Origin: Narthecium ossifragum
Taxonomy: Eukaryota; Streptophyta; Magnoliopsida; Dioscoreales; Nartheciaceae
Assembly: GCA_963920575.1 (NCBI GenBank)
Contig: OY986965.1
Location: 26,143,342-26,207,341, forward strand
Direction of reading: 5' to 3'
Length of the DNA stretch: 64,000 nucleotides
The translations under genes were made by a program, and so were the position numbers. Shown piece by piece: positions 21,337 to 32,801 of the stretch. Within the stretch, counting starts at the first letter, position 1, and the number at the start of each line of letters is the position of its first letter. The notes beneath the pieces were generated by a model that was not told where the DNA came from, searched no databases, and saw only the letters and a program-made list of their open reading frames with translations.

Positions 21337-24314
21337 TTCGATGGCTTGGATGGAGAGGGAGGAGGGCGTCGAGTGGACTACAGATCGGAAGACGTTGAGG
21401 AGATGTCGGAGCCTCGGGATCCCGCGATCAAGCTGTTCGGAAGGACCATTCCCTTGCCGGATAGCAGTCCCAACGCAGTGCCGCCTCCGCCGGAGAAGGT
21501 GAGAAGAAGCGGGCAACCAAGCTCCCTTCCTCCGATTCCCGTCCCCTCTCTTCGCTCCTGTTTCTCCAGTAATCCAATGGGATAGTAATCGAATAAAGCA
21601 CGCGCCTTTTCCTATTTATGGCGTTCTGATCGCTTCATTTCTTTCGTGGATTTTAAACTTGTTCTGGTTGTGTGATTCGTGGGTGCTTGGTTTTCGACCT
21701 GGATTTCGTCGAATCTTATGTTGTGGATTTTAAAAGTCCCTATTTTTCTTATTGTTGTTATTTCTTCCGGAAATTTTGGCTTTTGGACTAGTCCAGGTCA
21801 TGGAACTGGTCACGAAACTGAACTTTTGAGAATTAGTTTAGGTTTTTGATAGATTTCGATCCATGGATCGACTTGTCGTTGGTTGTAAGGATGTGATCGT
21901 TTTATGATTGATCTCGTGTTTCTTTTCTGAGGATGTTTTCTGGTAATTCCCAAACCCAATCACCGGGCTATGCTTGTTATTCAGCAGGTAACGTATTCAT
22001 AAAATTAATGCCTTTCTTTTCTGGGTTGAATTAATCCCCGAATAGTGGTTTCAGCTGTTCTAGCCGGACTTCAAGCCGGTCAAAGCCTCAACTAATGAAA
22101 AAAAAAGGCGGAAAAAGGATTTGCTATTCCCAAAAAAGGAGAGAAGAAAGACTGAAGAAAAAAATATTTGTTAATCGATGTGGCCACTGCTATTACTTAG
22201 TTGTACATCTGCTTGCTTTCGCAAGGGCTCATTCTAGTGGCTCATTAGCAGATAAATGCTTTACTAACAAAGTCAAAGCTCTACGGATTGAATAGGGAAA
22301 CACTTTATTTTGACACGATCTAGCATCAAGCGCGCTAATTATTGGCATCATGTTCTGGAAAAGAGAACTTTTTGATATGTGCAGGCATTAATAGCCCTGC
22401 TGGTTAAATAATGAACCTGGGGATCAGACTATAAATTTCTCGTTTCCTGTGGGAGTTCACAGTAGGAGAGGATATAATAGTTTCTCTTCCAAGCGATAAA
22501 TTTGAGTGTTGCAAATCACAGTTTCTCGGTTTTTTGTGTAAAATTTCTGTTAGTTGTTCATGTTTTTGGAAGATTGCGTTATTTATTCGATCTTTTGTAC
22601 TCTGGTAAGCGTTAAATATGCTGTGCAATAAACCCTTTGAGAACGAGAATGAAAGAAGATTTGCATTAGTTATGTAAGTCAATTAGGAGTACTTCAATCA
22701 TTACTTCAGGGAGCCCAGATCTACTTATGAAAGTGAATTCAGAGATGGATATCCACGAAAAAACAGTAGTCTAAGTTTGTTTTTGTCTCTCACAAAGAAT
22801 TTGATTCGGTGACATCTAGTGTGCAATTTGTTAATTTCCTTCATTGCTAAACAAATAATTCAAAGCAGCTTGCTTAGAGTCCATTCTATTTGCGATTCAA
22901 TTAATTTGATCTTGCATTTCAGGATGTTTGCGGAGAAATAACAAGAGCAGTAGCTGAAGTTTCAATGTCAGATGTCCCAGAGAATCCGAGCCAGGTTGAC
23001 CCTGATAGTTCTTCCTGTTTGAGCAACAGAACTGATGAGAACCACCACAAGTCCACCTCTGATGTTGCAGCAATGCCAGATCTTAAACCTGAGCAAGATG
23101 AAACAGAGGCAGAGGCCTCCACCCAAGAGAAGATTCTGAAGAAGCCAGATAAGATTCTCCCATGCCCTCGCTGCAGTAGTATGGATACCAAGTTCTGCTA
23201 TTACAACAACTACAATGTTAACCAACCCAGGCACTTCTGTAAGAATTGCCATAGGTACTGGACAGCTGGGGGGACAATGAGAAATGTCCCTGTCGGTGCT
23301 GGAAGAAGGAAAAATAAGCAATGTACATCACAATACCGTCACTTGATGATGTCAACAGATGGAGTGCCAAAGACTCGAGTCGATGCTGGTGATTTCACCA
23401 ATCATCAGGCTGTTTCTGGCCGTACCTGTGCTCCATTTAGGCCTTTGAATGGAAATGGAGCTGTTCTAAAATCTGCTTCAGAAGGACCACTTTGTGAGTC
23501 CATGGCCTCAGTGCTCAATCTAGGAGAACACCATAGAAGTGCAGAGATAAGCCCTATGCCTTGTGAAGTAAACATGGAAGAACCATCCTGTAGATCTTCT
23601 TTGACTGCCTCCAATTGCATTGAATACAATTCTCCTAACGTTGCTGCTCCCATAAATCATGACTGCAAAGAAGGTTGTTCTGATGGAAACCTTCCTCTAC
23701 ACAATTCACAAGGTTATCCTCTTTGGGCTGATGCTTGGGCTGTGAGTATGAACAATACTGCCACCATGGTGGCAGGTAGGTGTTCTTCTGAGTTTGTTAA
23801 AAAACCAGACGATGGCCGCTCTAATCCAGTCCCATGGAGTCCACTGCCTCTGATGCCCAGTCCTGCATATTGTGCGCCAACTATTCCATTCCCTTTCATG
23901 CCAGCACCATTTTGGGGTTGTATGTCCAGCTGGCCTAATGGATGGATTGCACCATGGGCTGGATCTAATGGTTGCTTGTCACCACCTTCCCCTGCAAGCA
24001 CCAGTGGAAGTTCAGCAAATGGCTCTCCAACCCTGGGGAAGCATTCTAGAGATGATAGCTTGGCAGAGGAGAATGTGGAGAAGTCACTATGGATCCCCAA
24101 AACTCTGAGAATTGATGATCCAGATGATGCAGCCAAGAGTTCCATATGGGCTACTCTGGGGATTAGGCCTGATGAGCACTTCAAGAGTGGCGGTGTCTTT
24201 AAAGCTTTCCATTCCAAAACTGGAAGTAAGGCGCAAACATCAGAAGCTGATCGAATCTTAGTTGCTAATCCGGCAGCCTTGTGCCGCTTTCAGTCATTTC
24301 AGGAGAATACATGA
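21331..24314 (+). CDS. CDF: Cyclic DOF factor (Dof zinc-finger transcription repressor)
   Basis: Two exons, 21331-21498 and 22923-24314, joined at a GT...AG intron in phase 0, give 519 residues. The N-terminal exon ends the conserved CDF block [14 protein letters not shown]. The Dof finger lies at about 134-192 with zinc Cys 137, 140, 162 and 165 (CX2CX21CX2C) and the [20 protein letters not shown] tail that contacts AAAG sites. The C-terminus carries [20 protein letters not shown] and [12 protein letters not shown], the motifs through which Arabidopsis CDF proteins bind FKF1 and GIGANTEA. Family members are clock-controlled nuclear repressors of CONSTANS and flowering; that role is known for the family and inferred here. 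The (GA)n leader precedes the ATG. The exon/intron layout and length match CDF1-CDF5 genes. I am confident of the family but not of the exact orthologue. Confidence 0.93.
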
Positions 24315-25956
24315 GAGAGAGAGCCTAGAAATTTCGAGCAAAGATTTCCAAACTTCATACAGAAGACATGGTGAATGACTGCATGTTTCGGTATATCGGC
24401 ACAGAGTAGCTTCTCTTAGTGGTGGCTCTGATGTTGAATCATCACCTTATGCTGCAAATTTTCAAAAGAAGGTAGTCAGTGGGATTACCTGTACTTTCTT
24501 TAAAGCTTCTAGGGGACTTGGCCAAGTTTTCCTTCATGAAGAAATTCTGTTGTAAATGGTTATGTTCCATTGCTCTTTCCTTGGAACGAGTAGTTTCTCT
24601 GCAACATCCTCAAAGAATCAAGAGAAAATAATGCATTCCCTTTCAGCTCCAACAACTATTTGATCCCGGAAGGGTATTGTTCCAAAATTTCTTGCACTTT
24701 TATATCTTTCATGGACGATATCCTCCTTGAGCAGTTAATTATGTTGGAAGATGAACATCTGCACTTAAGTTTTGTGAACCTTATGCTTCATTATTCAATG
24801 CTAATGTTTGTGAATTTTTTATCAGTCAGTTTGTCTCCAATTATATTATGATGACAACCGTGTTCCTCTACAAGCTTGAAACCGGCACCTTTGATGTCAA
24901 CAATGTCCCTAATACAGCAGTATACCTATCTCCTTGAAGAAATATACAGCTAATGATCTGGTGTCTGTAGTGTTGTACTAAGTTATACACCTTATTTCTT
25001 CGGCTTCACCTACCTTATTGTAGATGCTCTTTGCTATCCTATTACAATAGAAATGCTGCTTCAAAGAGTAGTTTAATAGCTGCTTTGTGTACATGGGCAG
25101 GCTCATTCAACCAACCACAGGGTAGAGAAGGGAGCAAATGCACTACTGTTAGTCTTTCAAAATTCAGGGAGTTCATAACTCTATCTTGCTTTCTCGGTTT
25201 ACAGGGACTTGCTCATTTCATACTTTTGATCAATGTTGTCCAACTAAACTGCTTTCTCCTCTATTTTAGGCCAAAGGTAAAAATACTCCAGCAATATATA
25301 AACTTAAAATCCCCTAACAGGGGATGCTACTCTTCTCTCAACTCTTTTCTTGATCACGGGAAGATGCAAGAGATAAGTGGTATCTTATCTCTTAACTACT
25401 ACTACCGTCCCTCGTTTTTTTACCCAAAAAAGCACCGATTCTAGGATTTAACAATGGTTGAGACTAAATTCCAGGAAGGTTTCTTTTTCTTTTATTTTAA
25501 TAAATTGAGCCCAACAAGCCGGTCTGCGACGATTGGGCTGCTACCTAACAAGCAAGTTAGACTTGAGACTTTTGGAAGATAACTTATAAGAGGAGTCTAT
25601 GAAGACTAAAATTTGGATACTTCATACTTACATCATGTTTTTTGTTTGAACTCCTGCACCTCTCTTACACGCCATTCGGAGTGCTTTCCAAGCTTTTTCA
25701 TAGCTAAGAAAAAAACCTTAAAATTACCCAGTCTTGGTCCAATCAAAGGCACTATGGTTAAAAACTATTAACAAATCCACCAATGAGCTTGATTACTTTG
25801 GTCCAAGCTTACCGCTTCTTTGACACGAATAATGGCACAATAATATGACCGGATGCGGAGGTATTCTTCCTGATCAAATCCATCATTAAAAAAACATTAG
25901 GCAACAAAGTAATGGAAAAGTCCATGCAATAACACTGCTTCTTCTAGTCAACTTCC
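24315..25956. other. Dof 3' region and intergenic sequence
   Basis: It contains the Dof 3' UTR and unique AT-rich sequence. A T-rich run followed by AAATTGAGCCCAACAAGCC at 25488-25520 resembles the reverse complement of the LINE 3' ends seen at 38 kb and 40 kb, so a LINE scrap may lie at 25488-25950. No gene. Confidence 0.35.
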
Positions 25957-25988
25957 ATGCAGCTTCCTCCATTGTCTCTCCACACAGC

Positions 25989-25997
25989 TATATATTT
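25989..25997 (+). promoter_or_regulatory. TATA-like box of the CML gene
   Basis: TATATATTT lies 35 bases before the preferred ATG at 26032. This would leave a very short leader and argues against the earlier in-frame ATG at 25957. Confidence 0.3.
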
Positions 25998-26031
25998 CCA
26001 TTGGTATCCTAGAGTCCAGTTTCCACCGAAG

Positions 26032-26535
26032 ATGTTGCCATGGCTCACATGCAAGGTGACCGATCTTTTGCAGCATTCCATGCACTGTTGCCTACACCTA
26101 GCTCGGCCACTCTCGCCGGAGATTGCAGTCAGACCGGTGGTGGCCACGCCGGCAAGGCAACGTGATTGTGGCAATGCAAGACGTGCCGGTGCCACCGGAG
26201 ACGTGACTCTTGACGACGTCGACGTGGTGATGAAGAGGATTGAAATGGCAGGCTGGCGGGACGGAGGCTGCGAATTAGAATGCGGCGGAGCGCTGGCGCT
26301 GTTGGAAGAGAAGGAAGCGAGTCTGGAGGAGTTGTGGGAGGCTTTCTACGTGTTTGATAGGAATGAGGATGGATATATAAGCCCGGAGGAGCTGTGGAGT
26401 GTGATGAGGAGGCTGGGAATGGAGGAAGGGAGGAGGTTAGAAGATTGCAGGAGGATGATTAGTGTGTTTGATGAGGATGGAGATGGGAGGATTGATTTTA
26501 AGGAGTTTAAGAGATTGTTAGAGTTTGCAAGCTAA
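26032..26535 (+). CDS. Calmodulin-like EF-hand protein (CML45/46 type)
   Basis: This intronless gene encodes 167 residues from the ATG at 26032. An in-frame ATG at 25957 would add 25 residues but lies upstream of a TATA-like box. There are two canonical EF-hands near the C-terminus: loop 109-120 (DRNEDGYISPEE) and loop 147-158 (DEDGDGRIDFKE), each with Asp at positions 1 and 5 or equivalent and Glu at 12. The N-terminal 100 residues are divergent, with Cys- and Leu-rich segments and acidic helices but no further clear EF loop. This matches the plant CML45/46/47-like group, where only the C-terminal pair binds calcium. It is probably a calcium sensor acting on unknown partners. The next features are a tRNA and the convergent FHA gene. 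Single-exon structure and motif quality support a functional gene. Confidence 0.85.
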   Translation: MLPWLTCKVTDLLQHSMHCCLHLARPLSPEIAVRPVVATPARQRDCGNARRAGATGDVTLDDVDVVMKRIEMAGWRDGGCELECGGALALLEEKEASLEELWEAFYVFDRNEDGYISPEELWSVMRRLGMEEGRRLEDCRRMISVFDEDGDGRIDFKEFKRLLEFAS

Positions 26536-26647
26536 AATGGATCTTTTCTTTGGCCATCTAGCTAGTTTTCATGTACTTGTTTTGAGTGTTTGGGTGAAGT
26601 ATGTGTGGGACGTGGTGGTTGTTTGATGATCATTAGAGATCGGTGTT

Positions 26648-26666
26648 TGTTTGTTTGTTTGTTTGT
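26648..26666. repeat. (GTTT)n microsatellite
   Basis: About five GTTT units in the CML 3' region. Confidence 0.7.
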
Positions 26667-26744
26667 TCCAATTTCTTTTACTCAAGAACTAATAAAACAA
26701 CAAAATAAATAACGGGGAGAAAAAAAGGAAATAAAAATTTAATT

Positions 26745-26816
26745 TCCGTTGCCGGGACTTGAACCCGGGTCTCTCGGGTGAGAGCCGAGTATCCTAACCA
26801 ACTAGACTACAACGGA
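26745..26816 (-). tRNA. trnE-CUC: tRNA-Glu (anticodon CTC)
   Basis: The 72-nt cloverleaf is complete on minus. Acceptor TCCGTTG pairs with CAACGGA, the anticodon stem is CTCGG/CCGAG with loop CTCTCAC (anticodon at plus 26780-26782), and the T arm is CCGGG-TTCAAGT-CCCGG. The B box reads GGTTCAAGTCC. There is no intron and no encoded CCA. A T5 run follows within about ten bases downstream on minus, fitting a Pol III terminator. The sequence pattern is that of nuclear, not plastid, tRNA-Glu. Confidence 0.95.
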
Positions 26817-27260
26817 TTTCTTATGTGTCATTGGTACACAATTATATACTTCTAACATCAAAATGCTTCATTAAAACTGACGATTATCTCAAAGATGCTA
26901 CAACTCTTGTCTTGCCACTAGATCCCATTCCATATTTGGAGTCTGCACTTCTTTGGATGTGTTCAGACTTGAGCCTGATTTCCTTCAATTAGTTTAGAAA
27001 TCTAATCTACTCCGTCGCCACCAAAGTCAAGCAGTTCATATGGCACAATCAATGAACTTCAAAACTCTTTAATCAATCCTGACACCAGACACCTATATGG
27101 AGGCTTTGTATAACCGCACCATCTGACTCTCATCCTTCAATACCATAAAAATAGGCTTTTATTTGATAGAATACGCATAATTAAGGGCTTTTTACAGAAA
27201 GTTATAGCATAATGCTTATTAGTGAAGCCAATACTGGACATGTTAACACACAAAAAAGTT
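26817..27260. other. Intergenic and FHA 3' UTR
   Basis: No gene recognised. Confidence 0.4.
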
Positions 27261-29307
27261 TCACTTGGAGACTTCTGACTTCTTAACGGATGCATCAGCC
27301 TCAGCTTTGATCTCTGATTCAGCGGTTTCGCCAGAAGCCACAGGTTCTTCTACTTTCGAAACCCGAAAGATAGCTAAATGTATATCACCTACAATGATAG
27401 GAGTAGTTGAAGCATAAAGAATCATAACAAGCAAAAGACAGCACACTGTATAGATTTTGATAATTATCATTACAATCAGTTAGATCGAGTACCAAATGCT
27501 ACACAGCTTCCTGGTGATACTATTGCCGCAGCTCTCGGACTGAGCTTCTTGTCATCGATGAATGTTCCGTTTGTACTGTCCAAATCCGTCACAAGTAAAG
27601 CTCCTCCCTTCTTCTCTAGACGAGCATGCAGACCAGACACTGTTTGAGGTGTGAGAAGGCACTGATATGATATGTATGGAGCTAATATGATCTTGGCAAC
27701 ATTCCATCAGCATCAAGAATCCAGGAGCTAATATTTCAGTTAATTTATTGGAATTTGATAAGCTAATATTGTAGAGGAAGCAAAAGGATCCTCATTCAAG
27801 TTGAGAAAATTTTTCAGAAACTTCAAAATATAGTAGATTACACATAAAAGAAGTTCTTGAACCAAATTTTGCCTTGCTGAACAATCTGCTACCAACTCAG
27901 CAAGTAGTAGAAATTCTCTAACCTTAACTAGTATGAACTAAAGCAAGCAGGAAAGATGAACCTACATAGATAAGAGAATACTTAGCAATCTAGCTTCAGG
28001 TTCTAAATCACATTTGCATCAGAAAACTATGTAACCCACGACAATTAGATAGAAGGAAGAAAAAAAATAGAAGATAAGGCCTTATTTCTCCTATTCCTAT
28101 GATTCAGTCCTTCAGCTCACTATTTTTCATAGAATTGTATTCAGTCCTTCAGCTCACTATTTCTCCTATTCCTATGATTCAATCCTTCAGCTTACTATTT
28201 TTCATAGAATTGTATTACACCTTCTGTTGATATGGGAAGTAAGGTTCAGTAAATACCTGTAGCAACAGGGATGACCATATCTGCTTTCTCTGGAAGGCGG
28301 CCTACAGTCACTACATCCTGCGAACAAGAAGTTAGCCAGTTTATCCAGTAGCTTACTTCTTCTCATTATGATTTATTTTTTCACATTCTCATTATGATTT
28401 GATACCTCACAAGGAGTACTTACTGAAGATATCTCAAATGCATTAGGAAGTGGCACTTTGTATCCAATGTGCCTTGAATCACCATCACCTGCATTATAGA
28501 GTTATCATTATAGAGTAATTTGGGCTGCTGCTGATCCCAAAAATCCATTAAGTGCAACCATACAACGCATACAGCCTCATCAGTAAAGCATTAGCAGCAA
28601 GCCAAGTTGAAATATCCCTACTATATGTGAATTGAAGATTTGGACGCAGTTGGAGAACAGGGAAGTAAAGTTCGCCATCAAGCAGAACCAATTCTTTACT
28701 AATTTCTATGCACAATTGTAAATCATAGACCTCAACCACTATCATGTACTATTATCTTCCTTTCTTGCCAAAGAAGAACTACCAAACCATATTTTCTTCT
28801 CATAGCTGTGTCATTTTAGCCATAGATAAGCAACAACTTTGTTTTCTCAGTACAATAGACAGATTTAGATCGTACTATGCAAACAAATGACGAATGCTGA
28901 TTTCACCATATGATCTCCTCATATTTCTCTGAACTTTCAAAACCCTTTCAAGATTTTAAAAGTCTATGTGGAGCAAATTTCTGAAAACTTTCACCAAATC
29001 AAGAGCTACCCATGAATCAATCCGCCATACCCGACATACCTACAGGCTCAAGAAGCCATTTTTCCGAAGAACCAGTTGACGGGCTTTCAGTAGCAGAGCT
29101 CCTCAAACCACTCCAACTCCTCTCCTTCCCTGCTTTGAATTGGACCAAACGCTTCGCATGGCGACTCGTCAAGCAAAGGGGTCGAATGGAAGGTGCTGCA
29201 TAGATGATGGGAGATCTGCAAGGAGAAGTAGAGGAAGGGTGGTGGTGAGGAGGCCATCTTGAGTTGGAGATTAATGAGAGAGATGATGACACTGCTGCAG
29301 CTTCCAT
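27261..29307 (-). CDS. FHA-domain protein, probably plastid-targeted
   Basis: There are five exons on minus: 29307-29040, 28488-28424, 28317-28257, 27639-27493 and 27388-27261. All have GT...AG borders and consistent phases, giving 222 residues. Residues 1 to about 75 are rich in Ser, Pro, Arg and His without acidic residues at the start, like a plastid transit peptide. The FHA domain follows, at about 93-197: YKVPLPNAF, then the phosphothreonine-binding hallmarks GR (in VTVGRLPEKA), S-G-L-H (VSGLHARLEKK) and TNGTF, ending FGDIHLAIFRV. An acidic/Lys tail ends EVSK. FHA domains bind phosphothreonine peptides. The layout matches the small plant SMAD/FHA protein of which Arabidopsis At2g21530 is an example; its function is poorly known. 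The gene is convergent with the CML gene, with the tRNA between. Splice sites and domain continuity make the model strong; the targeting is inference. Confidence 0.88.
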
Positions 29308-30071
29308 TATTTACAACCAGTGACACAGATGCAATCATATGCAATCATGCAACATGAGAAGAAGAGTATAGTTTTGTAGCTAGAATTTGAAGATATAACG
29401 GATAATATTGGCCACTTCAAAAGCTTAGCCATTCGGCCGTGGATGGGCTCCACCTAGTCTTGTCCAAATGGACCGTTGGTGTTGGTCCAAACCTAGTCCA
29501 CGGTTTAGTCCAACTGGCCTGTGGCCTGCTGATCTTGGGCCACGAGTGGGGCAGAGCATGGTCTGAATTCAGAACTGGGACTGACCAGCCGGCTTGAACC
29601 CGGCCCATGGACACTTGGCATCCGTTTGGAAAAGATAGTAGGAAAAGCAATAGGATCGAAATCATCTTGTAAAAGAAGTGAAGAAGTAGTTACTCCGGCC
29701 ACGTTTAGGCATGCGGAAATCTACATTAGATTCTTTCTAGGTTTTGGTAGTGGGATTTGCAGGAGAAAAATCTATCGAAGTGGGGCATGTCTCGGAAACG
29801 TAGTTGTCGGAAAGTTTTGAGATGCCAACAAGTCTATATATAGACGATGGTGATGTCGGTCATTGGGACCTTAATCTTCTCAACCCCTAGATCTAGCTAG
29901 AAGCTAACAACTAAGAAGCATGCATTGAACCGAGAAGAAGAAGATGATATCGTTTAAATAATCTTATTAAACACTAATTTACATTGAATCAAGAGAAGAC
30001 AAAAAGAAAAGTGGTGGAAGTGAGATGATTCTGTTAATCGACCCCCACTTCTCATGCATCCTTTAAAAGAA
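29308..30071. other. Intergenic upstream of the FHA gene
   Basis: Presumed FHA promoter and unique sequence. No transposon end or gene recognised. Confidence 0.4.
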
Positions 30072-30448
30072 AAGGAATAATTACTTTTAAATCCTTTAAA
30101 ACTTTTAAAATTACATATGCACCCATACAATCATTGGCAACCATGCCCTGAGTTACTTCTCGACGAATAAATAGGGAATATTCCTAACGCTGTTAAGGCT
30201 ATCATGACAAAAGTCATTTATGCAAGGGTATATTTGTAATTAAGTAACTTTATATGATTAATTAAAGTAAACTTTTCTCCCCATGATTAGATTTATATTG
30301 TGGTTAAATTAGATGGATAGACAGACTTAAACGGAGATGTATGTTTAATATTTTTTAATGTTTTCAGGGTCACATATATAAGCTTAAAGAATATAAGTGT
30401 ACATTTGTAATTTAAGAAGTTTTGAACATTCAAAAATAATTATCCCTT
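30072..30448. mobile_element. MITE with ~50-bp diverged inverted ends
   Basis: The left arm AAGGAATAATTACTTTTAAA and on to TTAAAATTACATATGCACCC matches, with changes, the reverse complement of the right arm (AAGGGATAATTATTTTTGAA, TTAAATTACAAATGTACACT). It is about 377 bp and non-coding. Similar AAAGGATAAATATG/TACAATTTAAAAATAC sequence occurs at 41830-42030. Confidence 0.5.
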
Positions 30449-31239
30449 AAAAAAATAGTCTAAGGAGTGATAAAAATGGCTCGAAGAATGGCAAACTGAA
30501 ATCCAGCAGGAACTAATTCAATACAGATGCAACAAAAACAATAATCCTAAGTATATGTTACGAAGCTCCCTCCTGTAATCTCGCGTAAACAGGTCTTCCA
30601 GGCGGTGATGGCACTAGATCAGGTAGCACCGCTGCATGGGTCCGTCTAATTTCTCAAACAACCTATGATGAAGGTTGAAAGATTAGCGAAGGTGGGGGGA
30701 TGGATGGTGGTTGAAGAGTTACTCAGACTAAACACCGAATTAGTGGGAGAATAATATATATACTTTTTTGCGTTTCCTTTATTTCTCAATGCATAAATAG
30801 AGAAGGTGTACGTCTGATCGATCTAGTTGATAAGATCAGATTCACCATTATAAGCAACGACTAATTAAGAAGGAAACTAGCAACTAAACAAGTAACAAAT
30901 AGTCATGAAGGAAACTTATAACTAAGTTAGGAAACATTTTGAATTAGAATCAGCTTCCGATCTTATTGTTTAACTAATCACGCTGCCGTGATTGGCCTTG
31001 GTGTTGCAGCTGGATGATCTGGACGCTGTGCCTACTACTCTCTTGCAAAATTATTTTTTTGGCCTCATATATATTTGTCATTCTGCCCGCTCGTGTATGG
31101 AATTCTTGATTTCAAACTTAACCATGCATAATCAAAATCCATCCCAATGTTGTGAATTGATGTTAAGCTATATATATATATACTAGTTTGCAAGGTGGTA
31201 GGGTAACCATTCAGTCATTCACTCTCCCCACCCCCTTTC

Positions 31240-31240
<1 letters not shown>
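30449..31240. other. Intergenic, no gene recognised
   Basis: AT-rich with short frames only. Confidence 0.4.

Positions 31241-31270
<30 letters not shown>
31241..31270. repeat. 30-base poly-C tract
   Basis: Uninterrupted C run; length may be unreliable in the assembly. Confidence 0.9.
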
Positions 31271-31273
<3 letters not shown>

Positions 31274-31283
31274 CTTCCCACCT

Positions 31284-31480
31284 AGGATAATCCATGTCAT
31301 GTAGGACGCCACCTAGGACAACCAAAGGTTAACTTATAACCATCATACTATATGATGATATATCATCATTATATGACATGATGGTTATAAGTTAACCATT
31401 ATGTTGTCATATCATGTCACATAGAAGTCACATAGGCTCAACCTAGGACATTCTCCTGTCACGTAGGATAACAAAAGTTT
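31284..31480. repeat. Fold-back repeat with nested hairpins
   Basis: Arms 31327-31346 and 31378-31397 are perfect 20-bp inverted repeats (GGTTAACTTATAACCATCAT). The loop contains a second palindrome (TGATGATATATCATCA). Flanking CATGTCATGTAGGACGCCAC and its diverged complement extend the symmetry. A third related block lies at 31450-31490. Confidence 0.6.
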
Positions 31481-31741
31481 CAATTATAACCATAAGAGGT
31501 GCAGGAAATATGATGGATTAGCCGAGAACTCGCAGAATTTTGAGTTGCCTACATCCTGCGCGAGGAGAATTTGCATGCAGATTGGCAGGCTCGAGAGGCA
31601 CTTAAGGTTTGAATTCAATTTTGTAATGAGGAGGGAACTGAGGGGTATGCCCCCAGTCCACCGCCTAGCGATTGTACTTAACCCATGATGGGGTCACCTG
31701 GCTCTCGGGTTCAATTAATCAAAAAAAAAAAAAAAAAAAAA
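31480..31741 (+). mobile_element. Possible LINE 3' tail
   Basis: Ends GGGTTCAATTAATC followed by 21 As (31721-31741). This is the same terminal style as the minus-strand LINE ends at 38 kb and 40 kb. No coding domain was recognised upstream. Confidence 0.35.
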
Positions 31742-32004
31742 CTTCGTATGAGGATGATATGCTTATAAACAATGAACCAAGTGAAGGTTAGATCACATTG
31801 GTTGATTCCTTTTTAAACTACTTTCGTATCCTTATGACCGAGCATTTTTATTAGACTTTTCTTAACATTTAATGCAGACAATCAATAGAAAGTTAATTTG
31901 AAACCAGGCAAACAACCGCCTCTATCTTGAATAACAAACAATGTATATATATACACGTTCATTCAAGCTTAATTGGTAGCATTTTCAGGCTTACTACATC
32001 AAAG
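31742..32004. other. Intergenic
   Basis: No gene recognised. Confidence 0.4.
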
Positions 32005-32009
32005 ATTTT

Positions 32010-32689
32010 TGTTGACTTTTCCTCCATGAGGATATGATGGCAGCAAAGGATCGTTGGATCGATCTTGAAGGATATAGACGGATCGATCGGACTGTGCATA
32101 TTTTCCCAAGGATATAGAAGGCACTTATTTTCGAACGGCAAGGACGGATCGATCCGTCGATCGATCCGACTCGGGATTTTGAGTTTTTTAGGGACGGATC
32201 GATCGCTCCTTCAGAGTGGGATCGATCCGACTCGGGAATTCAGGAATCCCTCGTTCTCACGCATACTCGGATCGATCCAACCCTTGAGTGGGATCGATCC
32301 CTCTCCATTGGACGGGCAAATCCGATGGCTCAGATTTAATCCGGATTTGTATTCATTGGACTCTATAAATAGGATGCTTTTAGGGTTTCTTTGTGTGGGA
32401 GAGATGTTATTGAGAGGCTTGTGAGAGGTGTGAGAGTAGACAACCCTAGAGAGAGATCTCTTTGTCTCTGCTAGGGTTTGAGTTTTGTAATCTCTCTCTC
32501 ATAGTGAAGATTTCCTCTGCTGCCCGTGGTTTTTTCCTTCCAGTTGTTGCTGGTAGGTTTTTCCACGTAAATCCTTGTCTCCACTTTTTCCTTTTTTTTT
32601 GTGGTTTGGTTGTTTCTCTTCCGCTGCGACATCCCCGTATCTATCTGGTGTATCTCCGGCATCGTCGGGACCCCTCAGATTCCCCAATA
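32010..32689 (+). repeat. 5' LTR of the gag-only element
   Basis: 680 bp, TGTTGACTTTTCC...CCCCAATA. Seven or eight GGATCGATC motifs lie in U3 (32050-32310). A TATA box CTATAAATAGG is at about 32364-32374. The copia-type U5 block GGTTTTTCCACGTAAATCC is at about 32553-32571. Confidence 0.85.
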
Positions 32690-32691
32690 AG

Positions 32692-32708
32692 TGGTATCAG
32701 AGCCTAGG
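32692..32708 (+). promoter_or_regulatory. Primer binding site (initiator tRNA-Met)
   Basis: TGGTATCAGAGCCTAGG begins two bases after the 5' LTR, complementary to the 3' end of plant initiator tRNA-Met. Confidence 0.85.
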
Positions 32709-32801
32709 TTCCGAGATTAGGGGGATTCGAATTCCTGATCAAGATTCTAAATCCCTAATCGAAGATCTGAAGCATCTGGGTTGGATTCTGACAGAAGCGA
32801 G

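Noticed and set aside
23714..24217. 167-codon antisense ORF
   Set aside because: Mirror of the Dof coding exon; no independent evidence.
25031..25444. 137-codon ORF downstream of the Dof gene
   Set aside because: No recognised domain, AT-rich, no splice or promoter support.
29440..29830. Possible MITE because of CGTTTGGAAAAG and CACGTTTAGG motifs
   Set aside because: No inverted partner end or duplication could be found.
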